A stretch of DNA of 64,000 nt from Mercurialis annua (Eukaryota; Streptophyta; Magnoliopsida; Malpighiales; Euphorbiaceae). The notes below the pieces were generated by a model. The model worked only from the letters and a program-made list of their open reading frames with translations, was not told the DNA's origin and made no database searches. This document shows, one piece after another, positions 1 through 13,200 of the stretch. The translations under genes and the position numbers were made by a program. Positions within the stretch are counted from its first letter, which is position 1. Every line of letters begins with the position of its first letter. The stretch is taken from contig NC_065571.1 of assembly GCF_937616625.2 (NCBI RefSeq), positions 808,501 through 872,500 of the forward strand, in the 5' to 3' direction.

Positions 1-3000
1 CCAAACTATAAAACAAGAAAATTAACCTTTAAAGAGCCTCCTTTAACATTTTCCATAAAAATTGCAGACTGTAATATCTGGCGCTTTGCTTTGCCATCTC
101 CTGAATGAATCCACTTTGAAGAAATCTGATGTCCATACAATTCAACTATACAGGGATGTCGCAAAGCACGAAGAATTCGTACCTCTCCAATGCAACTGTA
201 TTCAAAGTTCCTAATTTCATCTGCTGGAGTGTCACAAATGTTCAGACTGCGTACCTGCACCATCCAGGAAGAACATAAATAAATATGAGCTAGGCTGCCA
301 GCAATCGAGAGATTCAGTAAGCTGACAAATTCAGCTCATTGAAGACAGATTTTTATCATCATTGGCAATGCAAGCCTAAAAAACTTTAGTGGAAAATACC
401 TTTGCTGCAGCTTCAACTGATTCAAGTTTGCATTGAATGACAGTACTGAGGACTGTCTTTTCTAATTCATCGTAAGTTGGGAAATGAGTTATGGAAGAAT
501 CAGGACCGGGAATGCTCTCTGTTGATAGAGGAACTCTAGTATGACTGAGTGGAATGTACCTGAAGCAAGAACAAAACTTATTAGAAACCTTATCAAAATC
601 AGACACATAAGAAGAAAAGCATGCAAACAAGATTAAGCCAAATCTATTACTCTAGATATTAATTGTGAGACCTAAAAAAAGGATAACATGTTAATCATAA
701 TTATATAAATCAATAGAACCAAGCCATCATTAACTTCATTCTTTGGCTTTCAACTTCATTATAGACCAAATTCCACTCATGATCGTGAGAAAAAAAGGCA
801 CTAAAGCACACAAAACTATTCAAGAGTTAGGCTTTCATTATAAGTACCTTCCAAATATCCAATAAAATAATTTGCATAATCACATTAATAGCAATGAGCC
901 AATGATACATTGAATTTGACATGTTTGAATTAATGAACTTTGGCATAAGCCAACATACTAGCACAGCAAAAGATTGAATCTAAGAACTCATTACATGGGA
1001 TGAAATTATGAAATCTAACCACCATGACCTAATAGTTAAAAGAACTCCACTGGCATCCACATTCAGAGCACAATTTATGATGAAGTAAATTACTATGAAC
1101 ACTTATCAGCAATGAAACTGACCTGCTAAAATACTCTGGATCAGTTTCTTCTCTTATATCATGGGGACGGCATGCATCGACCAACATACGAACCCATGAA
1201 TCACCTGATTTGACAAAAATGGTATTCCAGGCATGTGGTACAAAGTCCAGGTAACCCCTGACAAGTTCGCAAGGTATTCGTGGATCCATTCGATCGCATA
1301 GATACTGGACCAATTTAGTTTTCATCAGATTGTTATAGCTTATAAATGAGCATGAAAAGAATACATAAACATCCAAGTAATAAATAGCTGAAAGGAAAAG
1401 AAGAATTACCTTAAATAGCAAAGCTCTGTGCCTGCATACGCCAAACTGCAAATTCCCTAAAGGAACTACTATAGAATTTCTTCTTGCTTTAACAGAGCGT
1501 AAAGATTTCTCACAGAGGTCAGAAAAAATAATATCTTCTCCACTGCCTAAACTCTGTTCAGGTGAAGTATTAATACTTTCATCATTTCCTGTTGAACAGG
1601 TGCAAACAAATGGCTTCTTATAGTTAGAACCAGATACTGCTCTGCGTGTCCTTTCAACAGAATAACTTCTGTCACTGCCTCCAAAATGATCGGACACAAA
1701 AAGTGCAAGCAGTGACGCAAAGTGCAAGTTATCAACAGCAACCTTATTCCCCTCCTTGAAAAACCCATTTAACCGCTTCAATCGGCAAACCAAAGCCTGC
1801 GCAGATAGAACCGTTGCATCTAACTTTTCATCCTTCTCCCTAAATAAAATGGCAACCAATCTTTCTTTAGCAATAAGCAAGTATAACACAAAACCAATAA
1901 ACAGTAACAGCGTTGAAGATGAGGAGACGTTGATATAAGCTTATGTACAAACTAACCTGTCCAGAAGAATGACTTCACGTGAATCGAGATGCAAAATTTG
2001 TTCGTAGTTCTCGAGAGGCATGAAAGGCCGGTCACGCCCTGCATCATAAAATCCATCAGGAAGATGGTCCTCAATGCTACACAATGATAGGTCACTGTAC
2101 TTGCGAGATAAACTCAAGCTATCTTCTGTTGGTCTTTGACTCTTGCATGGTTTTGGATTATCAAGAGCCCCATCAGAATGCCTCTTTGACTTGACATTGA
2201 CTTTTGATTTTTCTGAAGATGAACACTCATCTTCTCCGCTTAATCCATTTTGGGTCAAAACTAAAGATTTTTTATGCACATAACATTCGTCTTTCTTGCC
2301 TTTACTTATAGATTCAGGGTCATGGGAGCAATTTTCTGTGTAAATATCCTTTTTAGATTTTTTTCTATCACCCTCACCACTAACAAGTGACTTTTCAGCT
2401 TCAACTTCACCTTGAAGTACTGCTTTATCTTCCTCATCACCATCAGCTATGATCTCTGATGTAACTTCTTCGCAAGTTCCACAAGGCAGCAGATCAAGGA
2501 TTTTTAGTTTGCAACTTTCACTTTCCTTTGGAGTCAATGATTCAGCACGTCCTTCACCCTTCCATTTCCTACTGTTGTTTAAACGTTCTTGGCGAGCTCT
2601 CTGTTGCAAATAATGCCGACGTTTCCACCGCTTATTCGATCTACGTGCTGCAAAGCATTTGCTATTTGGTGGTGATGCAGTCAGTGGATTTGAAATGGAA
2701 TTCTGAGAACCTCTGTCAATTCCTGAAAGTAAGAGGTTAGTTTGGCAAAACTATAGACTCAATATAGTAAACCAGCAGGACGTAGTTGAAATACATGATC
2801 TAGAAGCACTAACCATTACAAGATGCATTTGTATAGTCAGACTGAATGGAGGTTTCATATACATCCATTTCAACAGAACTGATGATATCATCATTTTGAA
2901 AGTCCTCGCCATTTCCTTCTATATTGCAACGTACCCATGCAGGTATTTGACAACAACTAAGAAGCTTGTTGTGCTTGAATAAAAAAAAAATTGAAGAAAT

Positions 3001-5030
3001 TTATAGTGAGTACAAAAATCTTGTAATATAATACAATAATCCATTTCCAATTGACAACTTGTTAGCATATTAAAGTACACGATCCTTTAAAAATTTGAAA
3101 AAAGTCAATGTTAAACTGAACAAAGGAACCCAAACTATCAACTTTCCCAATATTAAGAGTGAACACAAATTTCAGTCATCATCTTTTATTGCATTACATA
3201 ACAACAAATTAAAACAAAAAAAGGACATATCCAAAAGCAATTTAAAACAGCTTCTAGACTTACAAACCACAGCATTACAGTTTTAAAAAAAGCGAGATAA
3301 AGTAAGAAAGTTTGACATAAGATAGCATCCAAAAACACAATCTACACAAGCCATATATACACATATATATATATAGTCATTATCCAAAATACAGAAATAA
3401 ACATGAACGTTTCCATATGAAGTGAATCACTAACAATCTAGCTAGAACATTACGGATGAATGGCATAATAGAAAAGGCAAACATTCTAATTCTTAGGCAC
3501 AAATCAATAAAATCATATCATTTTAAAGACTGCAGAGATTAGACAACTTTTATAACCTAGAGACAGCATAATATGGTCCGCTCTAAAGATTATTGAAAAA
3601 ACAATATTTTGCTATGGAATATACCTGAAGATCTAAGCACTGAAGTGTGTGCATTAAATCAAGTTGAAGGGACCCCAAAGACGTTAATCTGTTATTTGAC
3701 AAGTCCAAGTGCTCTAATCTCTGCAACAAGGACAATGCTGAGGGCAGTTCCATTAATCTATTATTAGCAACTTTCAGTGATATCAAGGCACTTAAGTGAC
3801 TGATTTCAATAGGCAAACTTTTTATCTTGTTGAATGAAATGTCCAAATATTCCAACTTATTTAAGCAGCCAATTTCTGGAGGGAGGTATCTGGAAGAAAA
3901 AAACCAATATTAATTTTTTGTTGAGAAAACTCTGATAAATCAATCGGTAACCACTTTAGCCTGTTGAATTGTATCATAAAAAACACATTGCGATTTGCTA
4001 CTTTTCCACTCAAGGAAATTACTAGAAATAGTAGAACTTTGAAATCCTATACAACTAAAGAAGACAAAATAAAACTGCAAATAAGCTCGAGTTAGTGGTT
4101 TCACGCATTTATTTCACATGATATAGCAACCGGCACAATAATATATACCACTAAGCATCTCAAGAAAGACAAAAACAACACCCCCATATTAGACCCAAAA
4201 GGATATCCCCGTCTCTCAGCTATTTGCATACTAAACTTTCTCTAATTATGTCCTTATATTGCAATTTCCATAAAAAAAATTAAAATCTCTTACGCATTGC
4301 ATAAACTAGTTAATGACATGAAATATCCATCCGAACGATTCTAATACCTTATAATAAAGTAAAATAACGAAGCTTTCAAAGTAAAATTCCACACATTCTT
4401 AATAACAATTCAAAAGCCAAAACATACAGAGCAACACTTGCTAACTTACCTAATAGAAAAATGACAAACAGAGAGTTTAGTCAAGCACTTGAGCCCAGCA
4501 ATCTCACTCAAAATTGTGAAAACAGAGGGTCTAGGCGGAAGTTTAGAAAGCTCAAGCTCCTTTAACCCTTTCAATTTATTCAAAGCTAACCCGTTAAGCC
4601 CCGGCCACGATACTTTGACTTGTAATCGTTCCAATCCCAACAAATTCCCAAATTCAACTGGAAACAAATTCACTTCATTTCCGAAAAACTTAAACGTTCT
4701 CAGTTTCTCTAACCTCCCGACAGATTTCGGAACCAAACTAAACACATTATTATACAAATATAAACCCTCCACACCATCATCATCAGCTTTCGCTAATAAA
4801 TCTTCGAAATCCAAGTTTTTTCCTGCAACATCAAGAACCAATTCATCATGGCCGTCATAAACATCGTAATCAGTATCTCTTTCATTGCTGTTTCCCTCAT
4901 CTTCATTATCATTCGAAAATGAAGAATTAGGGTTTGGCGAATTTGATTTCGTTGGGGGGTTTGGGGATGCTGAGCTATCGAGATTTTCATTGGAAATTGA
5001 ATTTGATTCTGTGGAATTTGAGAGTTGCAT
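1..5030 (-). CDS. LRR / EDR1-like / Raf-type protein kinase, 3' part outside the window
   Basis: Eight exons join in frame: 5030-4450, 3889-3625, 2973-2814, 2722-1957, 1839-1410, 1304-1123, 559-400 and 254-27, giving 924 residues. The next donor lies at 26-25 and the rest of the kinase domain is beyond the left edge. Order: an acidic Ser/Asn-rich N-terminus; leucine-rich repeats (about residues 85-280, with LEHLDLSNNRLTSL); a basic Lys/Arg stretch (KRWKRRHYLQQRARQERLN); a region typical of EDR1-type Raf-like kinases (GVCRHRALLFK, FVPHAWNTIFVKSGDSW), resembling a transglutaminase-like fold; and the start of a kinase domain with probable beta-3 lysine in AAAKVRSL, helix-C glutamate in GEVRIL, and LYGHQISSKWI. 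This order matches, from memory, Arabidopsis At1g04210, a putative Raf-related kinase. It is probably a cytosolic signalling kinase; substrate unknown. The start is the first ATG of the open N-terminal exon. No frame breaks were seen. Confidence 0.88.
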
Positions 5031-5440
5031 TGGATAATTAAGAAAGGGAATTGGAAGCTGAATTTCTATTTTATGGGGCTTGTTTGGGGAGAAAGAAATT
5101 CAGCGGGAAAGGAAGGGAAAATTAATTCTAGAAGAGGAGCGCTGTGTGTAGAAAATGCTCCTTTTACTAAACCCTAAAATTTAAGGGAAACAAAAGAATT
5201 CGAATTAAATTTTAAAAATGGAAGAAAAGAAAATTAAATGATTTCCGGTTTACTTTTTTCACTATGGCCAGGTGGCAAGAGGAAACTTGAGGGAGTGGAC
5301 AGAGTTAATTATTGGAGAGGCGAAAGACGAATGACGCGCCATCACGTGGATAAATGATATCGTGACGGATTTAGGAATATACCTGTTCGTGGGCCGGATG
5401 GGCCGAATTCGATCCAAGCCTACCTAATTTTGTATGGGAA
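5031..5440. other. 5' flank of the LRR kinase gene
   Basis: No coding potential. It should hold the 5' UTR and promoter of the minus-strand kinase gene, but I see no convincing TATA box or named element. Confidence 0.4.
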
Positions 5441-5890
5441 GTTTAGCAAAATATCTAAAAATACTTGCAAATTTTAACTCACAAACTGAAAGTTTGCAAA
5501 CGTATCTAAAAAAGTTAAATATTTATTTTTTTACTCCGCAGTTGCAAACAGTTTCAGAAAACACAATTTGAATACATTTCAAAAACAGTTTCGAATATAG
5601 TTTCAAATAGAGTTTCAAACAATTTCAAATGGAGTTTCAAACGGTTTATAACGGTTTTTTGAAAAATAATTCTAAAAAACGGGTTCTATTACAGTTTCAA
5701 AAGGTTTCAAAAAGTTTCTAACTTGACATTTTTGAAACCGCTTATAATACAGTTTTAAAAAAACAGAGTATTTTTACAAATTTTCAGAGTAAAAAATTAA
5801 ATTTTCGGGAAAAAAGGTAAAAAGATAAATTTTCAAAAACGAAGTATTTTTATAAATATTTTTAGAAAATGGAGTATTTTCTACAATTTT
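5440..5890. repeat. AT-rich inverted-repeat remnant with an internal 'GTTTCAAA' series
   Basis: The left arm (aaaatatctaaaaatacttg) is loosely mirrored by the right arm near 5850-5885. Between them the words AGTTTCAAA, GTTTCGAA and GTTTCAAAAGG recur about ten times (5550-5725). This looks like a decayed inverted-repeat element. No target duplication could be fixed. Confidence 0.35.
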
Positions 5891-6155
5891 CCATTTTTTA
5901 ATTTTTTTATGCATGTTCATGGTCGGCCCATTTTCTAGTTTCATTTTTGCTACCAAACTCGGGTCTTATACTCTATGTACGGGCTTAGAATGGGGCTTAC
6001 ATAGAAAATTGTATAAAAGATAATTACATCATATCCATAAAATAGCCGACTTTTTTTAGAGTTAGGGCTTTAACAAAAAAATCACTCTCCAAGCCCGCCC
6101 AGGGTAGATGGTCGGGATGTCAGACCCATGACGGTTTATTTGCAAGTAATTTTTT

Positions 6156-7356
6156 ATGGCTTATTTTCACTGATCGCCCCCTCACTTTGAGCGCCTTTTA
6201 TCGTTGATATCCTTAAGTTTTATTTTTGGCCTATAAACCTCGAAGATTTTGATCTCACAACTAGTAAATTTATTCCTTCAATTTTTGGTGGACGCCTTTA
6301 ACAGAAATTGGCGTGGAGTCTGAAAAAATGAAAACTCACTCCACATCACTTGACACATCACCATACCACTCTAAAAAAAACAAAATACCCCTAATATTCC
6401 AAAAAAAAGGCAAAATAAAACCCTAAAACTAATGAACTTTTGTTGCTGCCACTCCCTCGTAGTCGCCGGTCAGCCTCCTCCACCATAGCCCCTGCCACCC
6501 TCACCACTGGTTTCCTCCTCTCAGATTAATTAAAATGCTTGTGTAAGAAGACATCATCTTAAACGAGAGACGTTCGTTTCAAATGGGTTCGTCTTCTCAA
6601 ACATGGGTACATCTTCTTAGAATAATGTTTCAATTCGCCTTAGAAGAGGCGGTCAAGTTTTTTTTATTAGAATAGTTATAGTTTTTTTTATTTTTAGATG
6701 CATTTTGTATGTTTAAGGTATTTTGATGGTGTGTCAAGTGACATGAAGTGAGTTTTTTTATTTTTTAAACGCCACTTCAGCATTTGTTAATGGCATCAGT
6801 CAAAATTTGAACAAAAAGAGTTTTGTTAATCGTTAAAGCGACAATCATGGAGTTTACAGGCCGGAAATGAAATTTTAATGACGTCAGTAATAAGAGCATC
6901 TCCAAAGGTCTCTTTAAAATTGACAAACTCTCTAATTTAAAGAGTTTTGTCAATAAATTAAAGTTCAATAGACTTTTTAAAATTTAAATTTAGAGTAAGA
7001 GTGAAAAAGGCTCTCCATATGTGGAGAACTATTTTCACTCTCTACTTTATTTTTAAAAAGACAAGATTTCAAAATTTAAAATAAATTGGTTATTTTTTAT
7101 TTGACTTGTATTATTTTAAATTTTTAGATTTAAAAACTGAATGAAAAATAAATATTATTAATATATTTAATTTTTAAATTTTAAATTTTTTTATAAAAAT
7201 AAAAATAAAATAAAAAGTAGATATTAGGCAGTCTATTAGAATAAATCTAATTATATTTCTCTTTATATTAAATATGTTCTTATTTTAAAATAAAGAGTAC
7301 TATTGAAGATGCTCTAAACGAGCTAAATATTAGGAATAACAGGTGAAAATAAGCTA
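6156..7356. mobile_element. Inverted-repeat DNA element, split by a later MITE
   Basis: The outer ends read GGCTTATTTTCAC on the left and GTGAAAATAAGC on the right. Long subterminal arms also pair: GGCCTATAAACC (about 6225) with GGAGTTTACAGGCC (about 6850), and the segment with CATCACTTGACACATCACC (about 6343) with GGTGTGTCAAGTGACATG (about 6728). No transposase frame is visible. A Tourist-like MITE is inserted in its right part. The target duplication is not clean (taatttttt against taattttaa), so the family, probably Mutator-like, is inferred. Confidence 0.55.
6894..7314. mobile_element. Tourist-like MITE with TAA target duplication
   Basis: A 421-bp AT-rich element begins GAGCATCTCCAAAGG and ends with the inverted GATGCTC. 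Both sides are flanked by TAA (6891-6893 and 7315-7317). The 3-bp TAA/TTA duplication and lack of coding capacity fit a non-autonomous PIF/Harbinger (Tourist) element. It sits inside a larger inverted-repeat element, so it inserted later. Confidence 0.8.
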
Positions 7357-7539
7357 ATTTTAATATAAACTTGGATTTTTTGAGAATTATTTTCACATTT
7401 TTGGGATTGGATTGGTTGTGGCTTCTTAATTATGGGACGCATAAGACACCATACACGATTTTTTGGTGTATCACTTGACTATATGACAATTTTCTTTTGA
7501 AATCCTTCAAATTCCATCTTTTTCCAGCTATAGTTTTTA

Positions 7540-7887
7540 GGCCAAATATCATAAAAAGATCAAACCTTTCAAAAAAATTTCATAAAAATCCTGATCTTTC
7601 AATTTTGTCGATTTTAGCCAAAAACAGATTATTTGATTTCAATTGTGGCCAACTTTCAATTTGATTTCAGTTTGCCTATGTGGCGCCTACGTGACATGTA
7701 CATATATTGAAAGGTTATGACTTTTGTGAAAACAAATTATCCATTTTTGGGCAAAATTGACAAAATTGAAAGGTCAGAACTTTTGTGAAACTAAATAATA
7801 TGTTTTTGGGCAAAATCGATAAAATTGAAAGGTCAAGACTTTTGTGAAATTTTTATAAAAGGTTTGACCTTTTTACGACATTTGGCC
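7540..7887. mobile_element. Mutator-like MITE with 9-bp target duplication
   Basis: This 348-bp element has roughly 100-bp imperfect terminal inverted repeats (GGCCAAATATCATAAAAAG on the left; its mirror ends CGACATTTGGCC on the right). It is bounded by identical 9-bp TAGTTTTTA sequences at 7531-7539 and 7888-7896. Inside, a phrase like AAATTGAAAGGTCA recurs three times. Long inverted repeats with a 9-bp duplication are characteristic of Mutator-like elements. Confidence 0.87.
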
Positions 7888-7896
7888 TAGTTTTTA

Positions 7897-8470
7897 AGCT
7901 TCAATATGCAGCTATATAAATCTTCAATTTCTTTTTTGCATTTGTATTATTCCTAACATTTCTCAAACTTTATTTCCGTCAAAATTTAACCATGTGGCGG
8001 TCAACCAGAGCCTTTTTTTAGCCTAAAAAAATTACATTGCACGACAACACCAAAATTGAACAAGATTATTATATTTTGATTACGCTTCACAATAATTATT
8101 ACCATCAAATGTTTTTATACTTTTCTTAGTAAAACACCATAATACAAAATACAAGATGAAAACATTTTAGTCGGTGAAATCAATCTAGTATTCGCAGAAT
8201 CCCAAGCGAGATAGAAAACCGATATTGTCTCGATCATTCCAGCTTCCATGTGTTAATTCATTCAAATCTCTTATGATAATCACTTGGCGATTAACTATCA
8301 TCTCTATTAGGCGACAAAAAGCGCAACAACGTAACTTCAATTCTATTACTAGATTTTATAGCTATTATAGGTTATCGTTGTATCTAGAAGTTTATAATTT
8401 TTTTACTCACATCCTTAAAAGGATAAGACCTTTTTTAAAATCAAACACTCAATTGCACTTTATTTTATAA
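7897..8470. other. Gene-free AT-rich stretch
   Basis: Nothing supportable. Short open frames here show no recognisable motif or codon pattern. Confidence 0.3.
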
Positions 8471-9180
8471 AAAACTTAACTGATTAAAACATTAGAGTGT
8501 TTATTGATAACTCGTGGATCACTCAAAAATTATGTGCTGGGCGCAGTTCTCGAAGCTCACCTGAGACGCAAAAGGACAACCGTTAGAAGGGCGCCCAAAT
8601 GGGATTTTGGGCATCTCTCTGACAGTCAAGTAAATATAAGTGGGAGAAAGAAATAAAAAAAAAAAGAATGTAAAGTATAAAGTGAAAAGGAGTACTAACC
8701 TTGACTCTACCTATTTTTGGTGGTTTATGGTGAACAATGAAGTGGCAGTAAGAATGTACTTTTGGTGATATGACATTGGTTGGTAGGGGACCGAGCATAC
8801 GTGGCAGATATGTTTGTTCTTTTTGTCTATTGTGAGATATATGTCGGCATAATATCATAGGTATTTGCTGTTAGGAGATGTTTTTTTATCAAGGTGCTGG
8901 TACATGCTCTTAATTATGAGGTAACTTGTACTCGACCAATTATTATTTTGGTGGAACTTAGTGTCGGCGACACTAGGTGTAGATAAAGGTTGTACTCGAT
9001 AACTGACTAGCTAGACAATTTAGCTAATTCAATATTTGACTATCTTTTGTGATGGTAGTTGTCTATTCGGCCGTGTCCGTTTGTGACTAGGGTTTGAGTT
9101 TTGTGGGTTTCGGCTTTATCGTTGGGCTTTTACAACTATTTCATCTATCTTGTTATCAGTTAAAGAACCAACTAGATATA
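8471..9180. repeat. Possible LTR remnant
   Basis: Less AT-rich than its surroundings, with phrases that recall plant gypsy LTR leader regions (gcagttctcgaagctcacc, then purine-rich gggagaaagaaataaaa). No terminal dinucleotides, partner LTR or target duplication were found, so this is tentative. Confidence 0.25.
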
Positions 9181-9289
9181 TAGCCCTTTAATTTTACCAC
9201 AGATTACTCTAAAATCTTCCACATGTATCATAATCATCCTTTCATCATCCTTGTTTAAAAATTAAACGATATACTCCTTTATTTTTATT

Positions 9290-9725
9290 TTTATTAATAT
9301 TTTAATCCTTTTACTAATCTTTGACGTTAGTCAACTAAGTCAAATAACATAACTAAAATATAAAATTTTAATTTTTTAAACTTATTTTTAACATAAATAT
9401 AAATGAGAATTATATTTTTACGATATTTAATTTACTAAATTCAACTCGATTTGTTTTATTTTTATACATTTTTTTAGTTTTCTTATTTTACTTACTTTTT
9501 AAACTGAAAAATAAAAATAAAAAAATAAATTTTTGGAAAATCAGAATGGTAGTAAATATTAAAATTTAAATTACCATTAAATTTTGTAACAATGAAATTT
9601 TAATTTGTATATAATAAAAATATAAATTAAAGCACTAAATTAAATCTTATTTTTATTAAGTTATTTGAATTAGTTGACTAGCATCAAAAATAAATAAAAT
9701 GACTAAAATGTTAATTGAATTACAA
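9290..9725. mobile_element. MITE-like inverted repeat
   Basis: The left arm around 9295-9360 (GACGTTAGTCAACTAAGTC) is mirrored by the right arm around 9655-9720 (GAATTAGTTGACTAGCATC). The AT-rich centre codes for nothing. Exact ends and target duplication could not be fixed. Confidence 0.45.
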
Positions 9726-10103
9726 GTGAAATAGTTTGATTTTCAGATAAAATAAGAGAAAAGTGTGAAATATAATATAGGAACCCAGAATAATTTGCTC
9801 TTAATTTTACTACCCTGGAGTATATTACTTGGTGTAGAGATCGCCTGCAGTGCCGGCTACCTTAGAGTTTCTAGACTTGCATCAGCTGGAATGGGATCAG
9901 ACGTTCATATTTCAACCAAAATACAAGTCAGACCATTCGGATCAAAGTGTAATTTTTAGCTTCACCCGATTCACAGTTTGAACGCCACGCAACAGAATTC
10001 TTCCAGCACAAATACAAATTAAGCTAACGTGGCATAATCAGAACCGTCCTCTAAAATCAACAGAAGCAGATCTTAAAAAACCTTCACCGAACGCATTTTT
10101 AAA

Positions 10104-10147
10104 TTCTCGCGTAAAAAATTCAAATGAACTTTTATTCAATTCCCGCG
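10104..10147 (+). promoter_or_regulatory. Two E2F-like motifs upstream of DMC1
   Basis: TTCTCGCG (10104-10111) and ATTCCCGCG (10139-10147) lie 135-180 bp before the DMC1 start. They resemble the E2F core TTTSSCGC with one or two mismatches. Functional relevance is inference only. Confidence 0.25.
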
Positions 10148-10283
10148 TTATAAATTCACTCAATCCAAACAGAAAAACTCACACATTTCGTTTCGCATTT
10201 CATTCAAAAAATCTCTCTCTCTGAAGAAAGAAAAAAAACCAAAACAAACACACTGATTTGAAACTTCCTTTGCAAGATTCAAA

Positions 10284-13200
10284 ATGATCGCGTCTCTCAA
10301 GTAAGTTAATGCACTACATTCTCTTTAAATCAATCAATACAGACCTAGCTAATCGCATTTTTAAATTCTGATTCTCGTGATTCTGCTGTTACAGAGCTGA
10401 AGAGCAAGGTCAGTTACAGCTCGTGGAGCGAGAAGACATTGATGACGAAGAAGATTTGTTCGAAGCTATTGACAAGTGTACGCTATACGAAATCGCCTCT
10501 CTCGTTTTTATTTGCATTTTTTAAATGATTTTACCGTTTTGAAGCTAATTAGTTTGAATGTTTTCTCGCTTTGTTTGTTTGCTTAAGTTTTTCATTGATT
10601 TGCTGATTTGCGCTGTTTGTTTTGTAAAATATTAGTTCTCTTTGTATTTGCAACGATCGGAACTATAATAATAGTTTGTTGTTTTTGTTGCGGTAGTTTT
10701 AACCGATTTTATGTTTTTGTTGCGGTAGTTTTAATCGTTTTTATGTTTTTGTTGCGGTAGTTTTAATCGTTTTTATGTTTTTGTTGCGGTAGTTTTTAGT
10801 CGATTATATTTTCAACAAAAAATACGTATATAGAGAATTTATGTTGTAAATATTTCCGTATAAATTTATCTGATCTATGTATATACGAATTTTTAGCTTA
10901 TGTATAATGTATTTGTTTATTCATGTATTTGCTAATTTTTTTTTTCCGATTTTAAATTTGCAGTGATAGCACAAGGAATAAATTCAGGAGACGTGAAGAA
11001 GCTTCAAGATGCAGGGATCTACACGTGTAATGGCTTGATGATGCACACTAAAAAGGTAAACCAAAATTAGTTTCAAATTCAAGTTAATTCAGATTTAAGC
11101 TGGTTCTATTGATAGCATCTGATTGCTTATTTTTGATGTTATTTTTTTTTGTTATTGTTTAGAATCTGACAGGAATCAAAGGATTATCTGAGGCTAAAGT
11201 TGAAAAGATATGCGAAGCTGCTGAGAAGATAGTGGTTAGAATTTACGACTCAGAACGAATAACAATCGAAATAAAATTTATATTACGTTTTATTTTTCTT
11301 GATATTTTGTTGATTTTTCTCTCTCAGAATTATGGTTATATAACAGGAAGTGATGCTCTGCTGAAAGTAAGTTAAAATAGGTCTATCAATGCATTACTGA
11401 AAATTTTAGAAGATATCAAACCTGATATTTGATTGTTTTTTATTCTGATAGAGGAAGCAAGTAATTCGCATCACAACAGGAAGTCAAGCACTGGATGAAC
11501 TCTTAGGAGGTATATTTTCTTATACTGTTAAAATGCTCTCAGATTAGTCTCTGTTATCGTCAATGCGAGTGGAATTATTGTTGCTTCTTTCAATGAAATT
11601 GATTTTCTGTTTTCTGATTAATTTAAAAAGGCGGCGTTGAAACTTCCTGTATTACGGAAGCTTTTGGGGAATTCCGGTGAGATACATTTGTTTATCTATA
11701 ATTGTTACATGTGCTGTTTGGTTCAATCTAATTGGTCATTCTATTATTTGTATACTTCAGATCTGGGAAAACACAGCTTGCTCATACTCTCTGTGTCTCT
11801 ACACAGGTAACTTTCTTAAAGCCTATTCAATATAACATTATTTTGTAAATATTTTGAACTAATTTGGATTGTGATTAATTGTAATTTGGAAGAAGCTAAA
11901 TAGGTACTTGCTTGACAATTGAAGATATAAAAGTGACTGATGTTTACTGAGTTACTGTGCTGGACTACATTTATTATTAGTGCTGTTTGTTGATTAAATT
12001 AATTCAATAGTTCAGGACTGTAACTATAACATTTACTTTCATGGTCAATCAGTCCTTCCATCTGAATGCAGGAATGAAATAATCTGGCGGTTTTAAGTTG
12101 ATTTTTAATAAAACAGTAACAATATTGCGGCGAACATTGTAAAATAATTTTTTCAATTGCTTGTGCAGCTTCCTACCAACATGCGGGGAGGGAATGGGAA
12201 GGTTGCTTATATTGATACTGAAGGAACTTTGTATCCTGATTTTGTCGGCATATTTCCTTTTCCTATGATTTATTATTTCATATAATGTCTATCAGTAGCA
12301 ATCTGTTTTCTTCTTAACTAAACGCACTTGCAGCCGGCCTGATAGAATTGTTCCTATTGCTGAAAGATTCGGCATGGACCCAGGAGCTGTCCTGGATAAT
12401 GTGAGTATCGACTTCTGTTTTCATCTTTTTAGTACTGAAGGGATTGATTCTGACTTGCTTTGTTTTGGTGGCGAAAGATCATTTATGCTCGTGCTTATAC
12501 ATATGAGCATCAGTTCAACCTGCTTCTTGGCCTTGCTGCCAAAATGTCTGAAGAGCCGTTCAGACTGCTGGTGAGTGTCTTGCTTAGATTACATGTTATC
12601 CTCTCAACACCAATATTAGGAGTCCTAGGGAGATTGATGGATTTGTGTGCCTGTGGTTCAGATTGTGGATTCAGTGATTGCCCTGTTTCGAGTGGATTTC
12701 ACAGGAAGAGGAGAACTTGCAGACCGTCAGGTTATACACGTTATCAGAGACTTATTTTCTACATAAATAAAATCTTTCTTCGTCTTATCGTTGCAATGAC
12801 ACGAGCCATTTGCCTTTCACAGCAAAAGTTAGCACAGATGCTCTCCCGAATGACAAAGATAGCTGAGGAGTTCAATGTTGCAGTCTACATGACTAACCAA
12901 GGTAATCTTCACCTCTCAATGTCGTGTTTCTAATGCTTAGATTTGTTATGATTTGCTCCTTAGAGACATTGCTTAAACATATACTGTTCGAATGTGGGTT
13001 GCAGTTATAGCAGATCCAGGTGGAGGAGTGTTCATATCAGATCCAAAGAAACCTGCAGGAGGTCATGTGCTTGCTCATGCAGCCACAATCAGGTTAATGT
13101 TCAGGAAAGGCAAAGGTGAACAACGCGTCTGCAAGGTCTTCGATGCCCCAAATCTACCAGAGGCTGAAGCAATATCCTTGTTTACATTTTATTTTTTTAT

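Noticed and set aside
4489..4860. Plus-strand 123-codon frame
   Set aside because: It lies opposite the LRR kinase first exon and mirrors its codon pattern.
8583..8858. Minus-strand 91-codon frame
   Set aside because: No recognisable motif, low complexity at the end, and placed in a probable LTR remnant.
12374..12933. Long open frames across DMC1 exons 10-13
   Set aside because: They read through introns in part-wrong frames. The spliced DMC1 model explains the coding signal.
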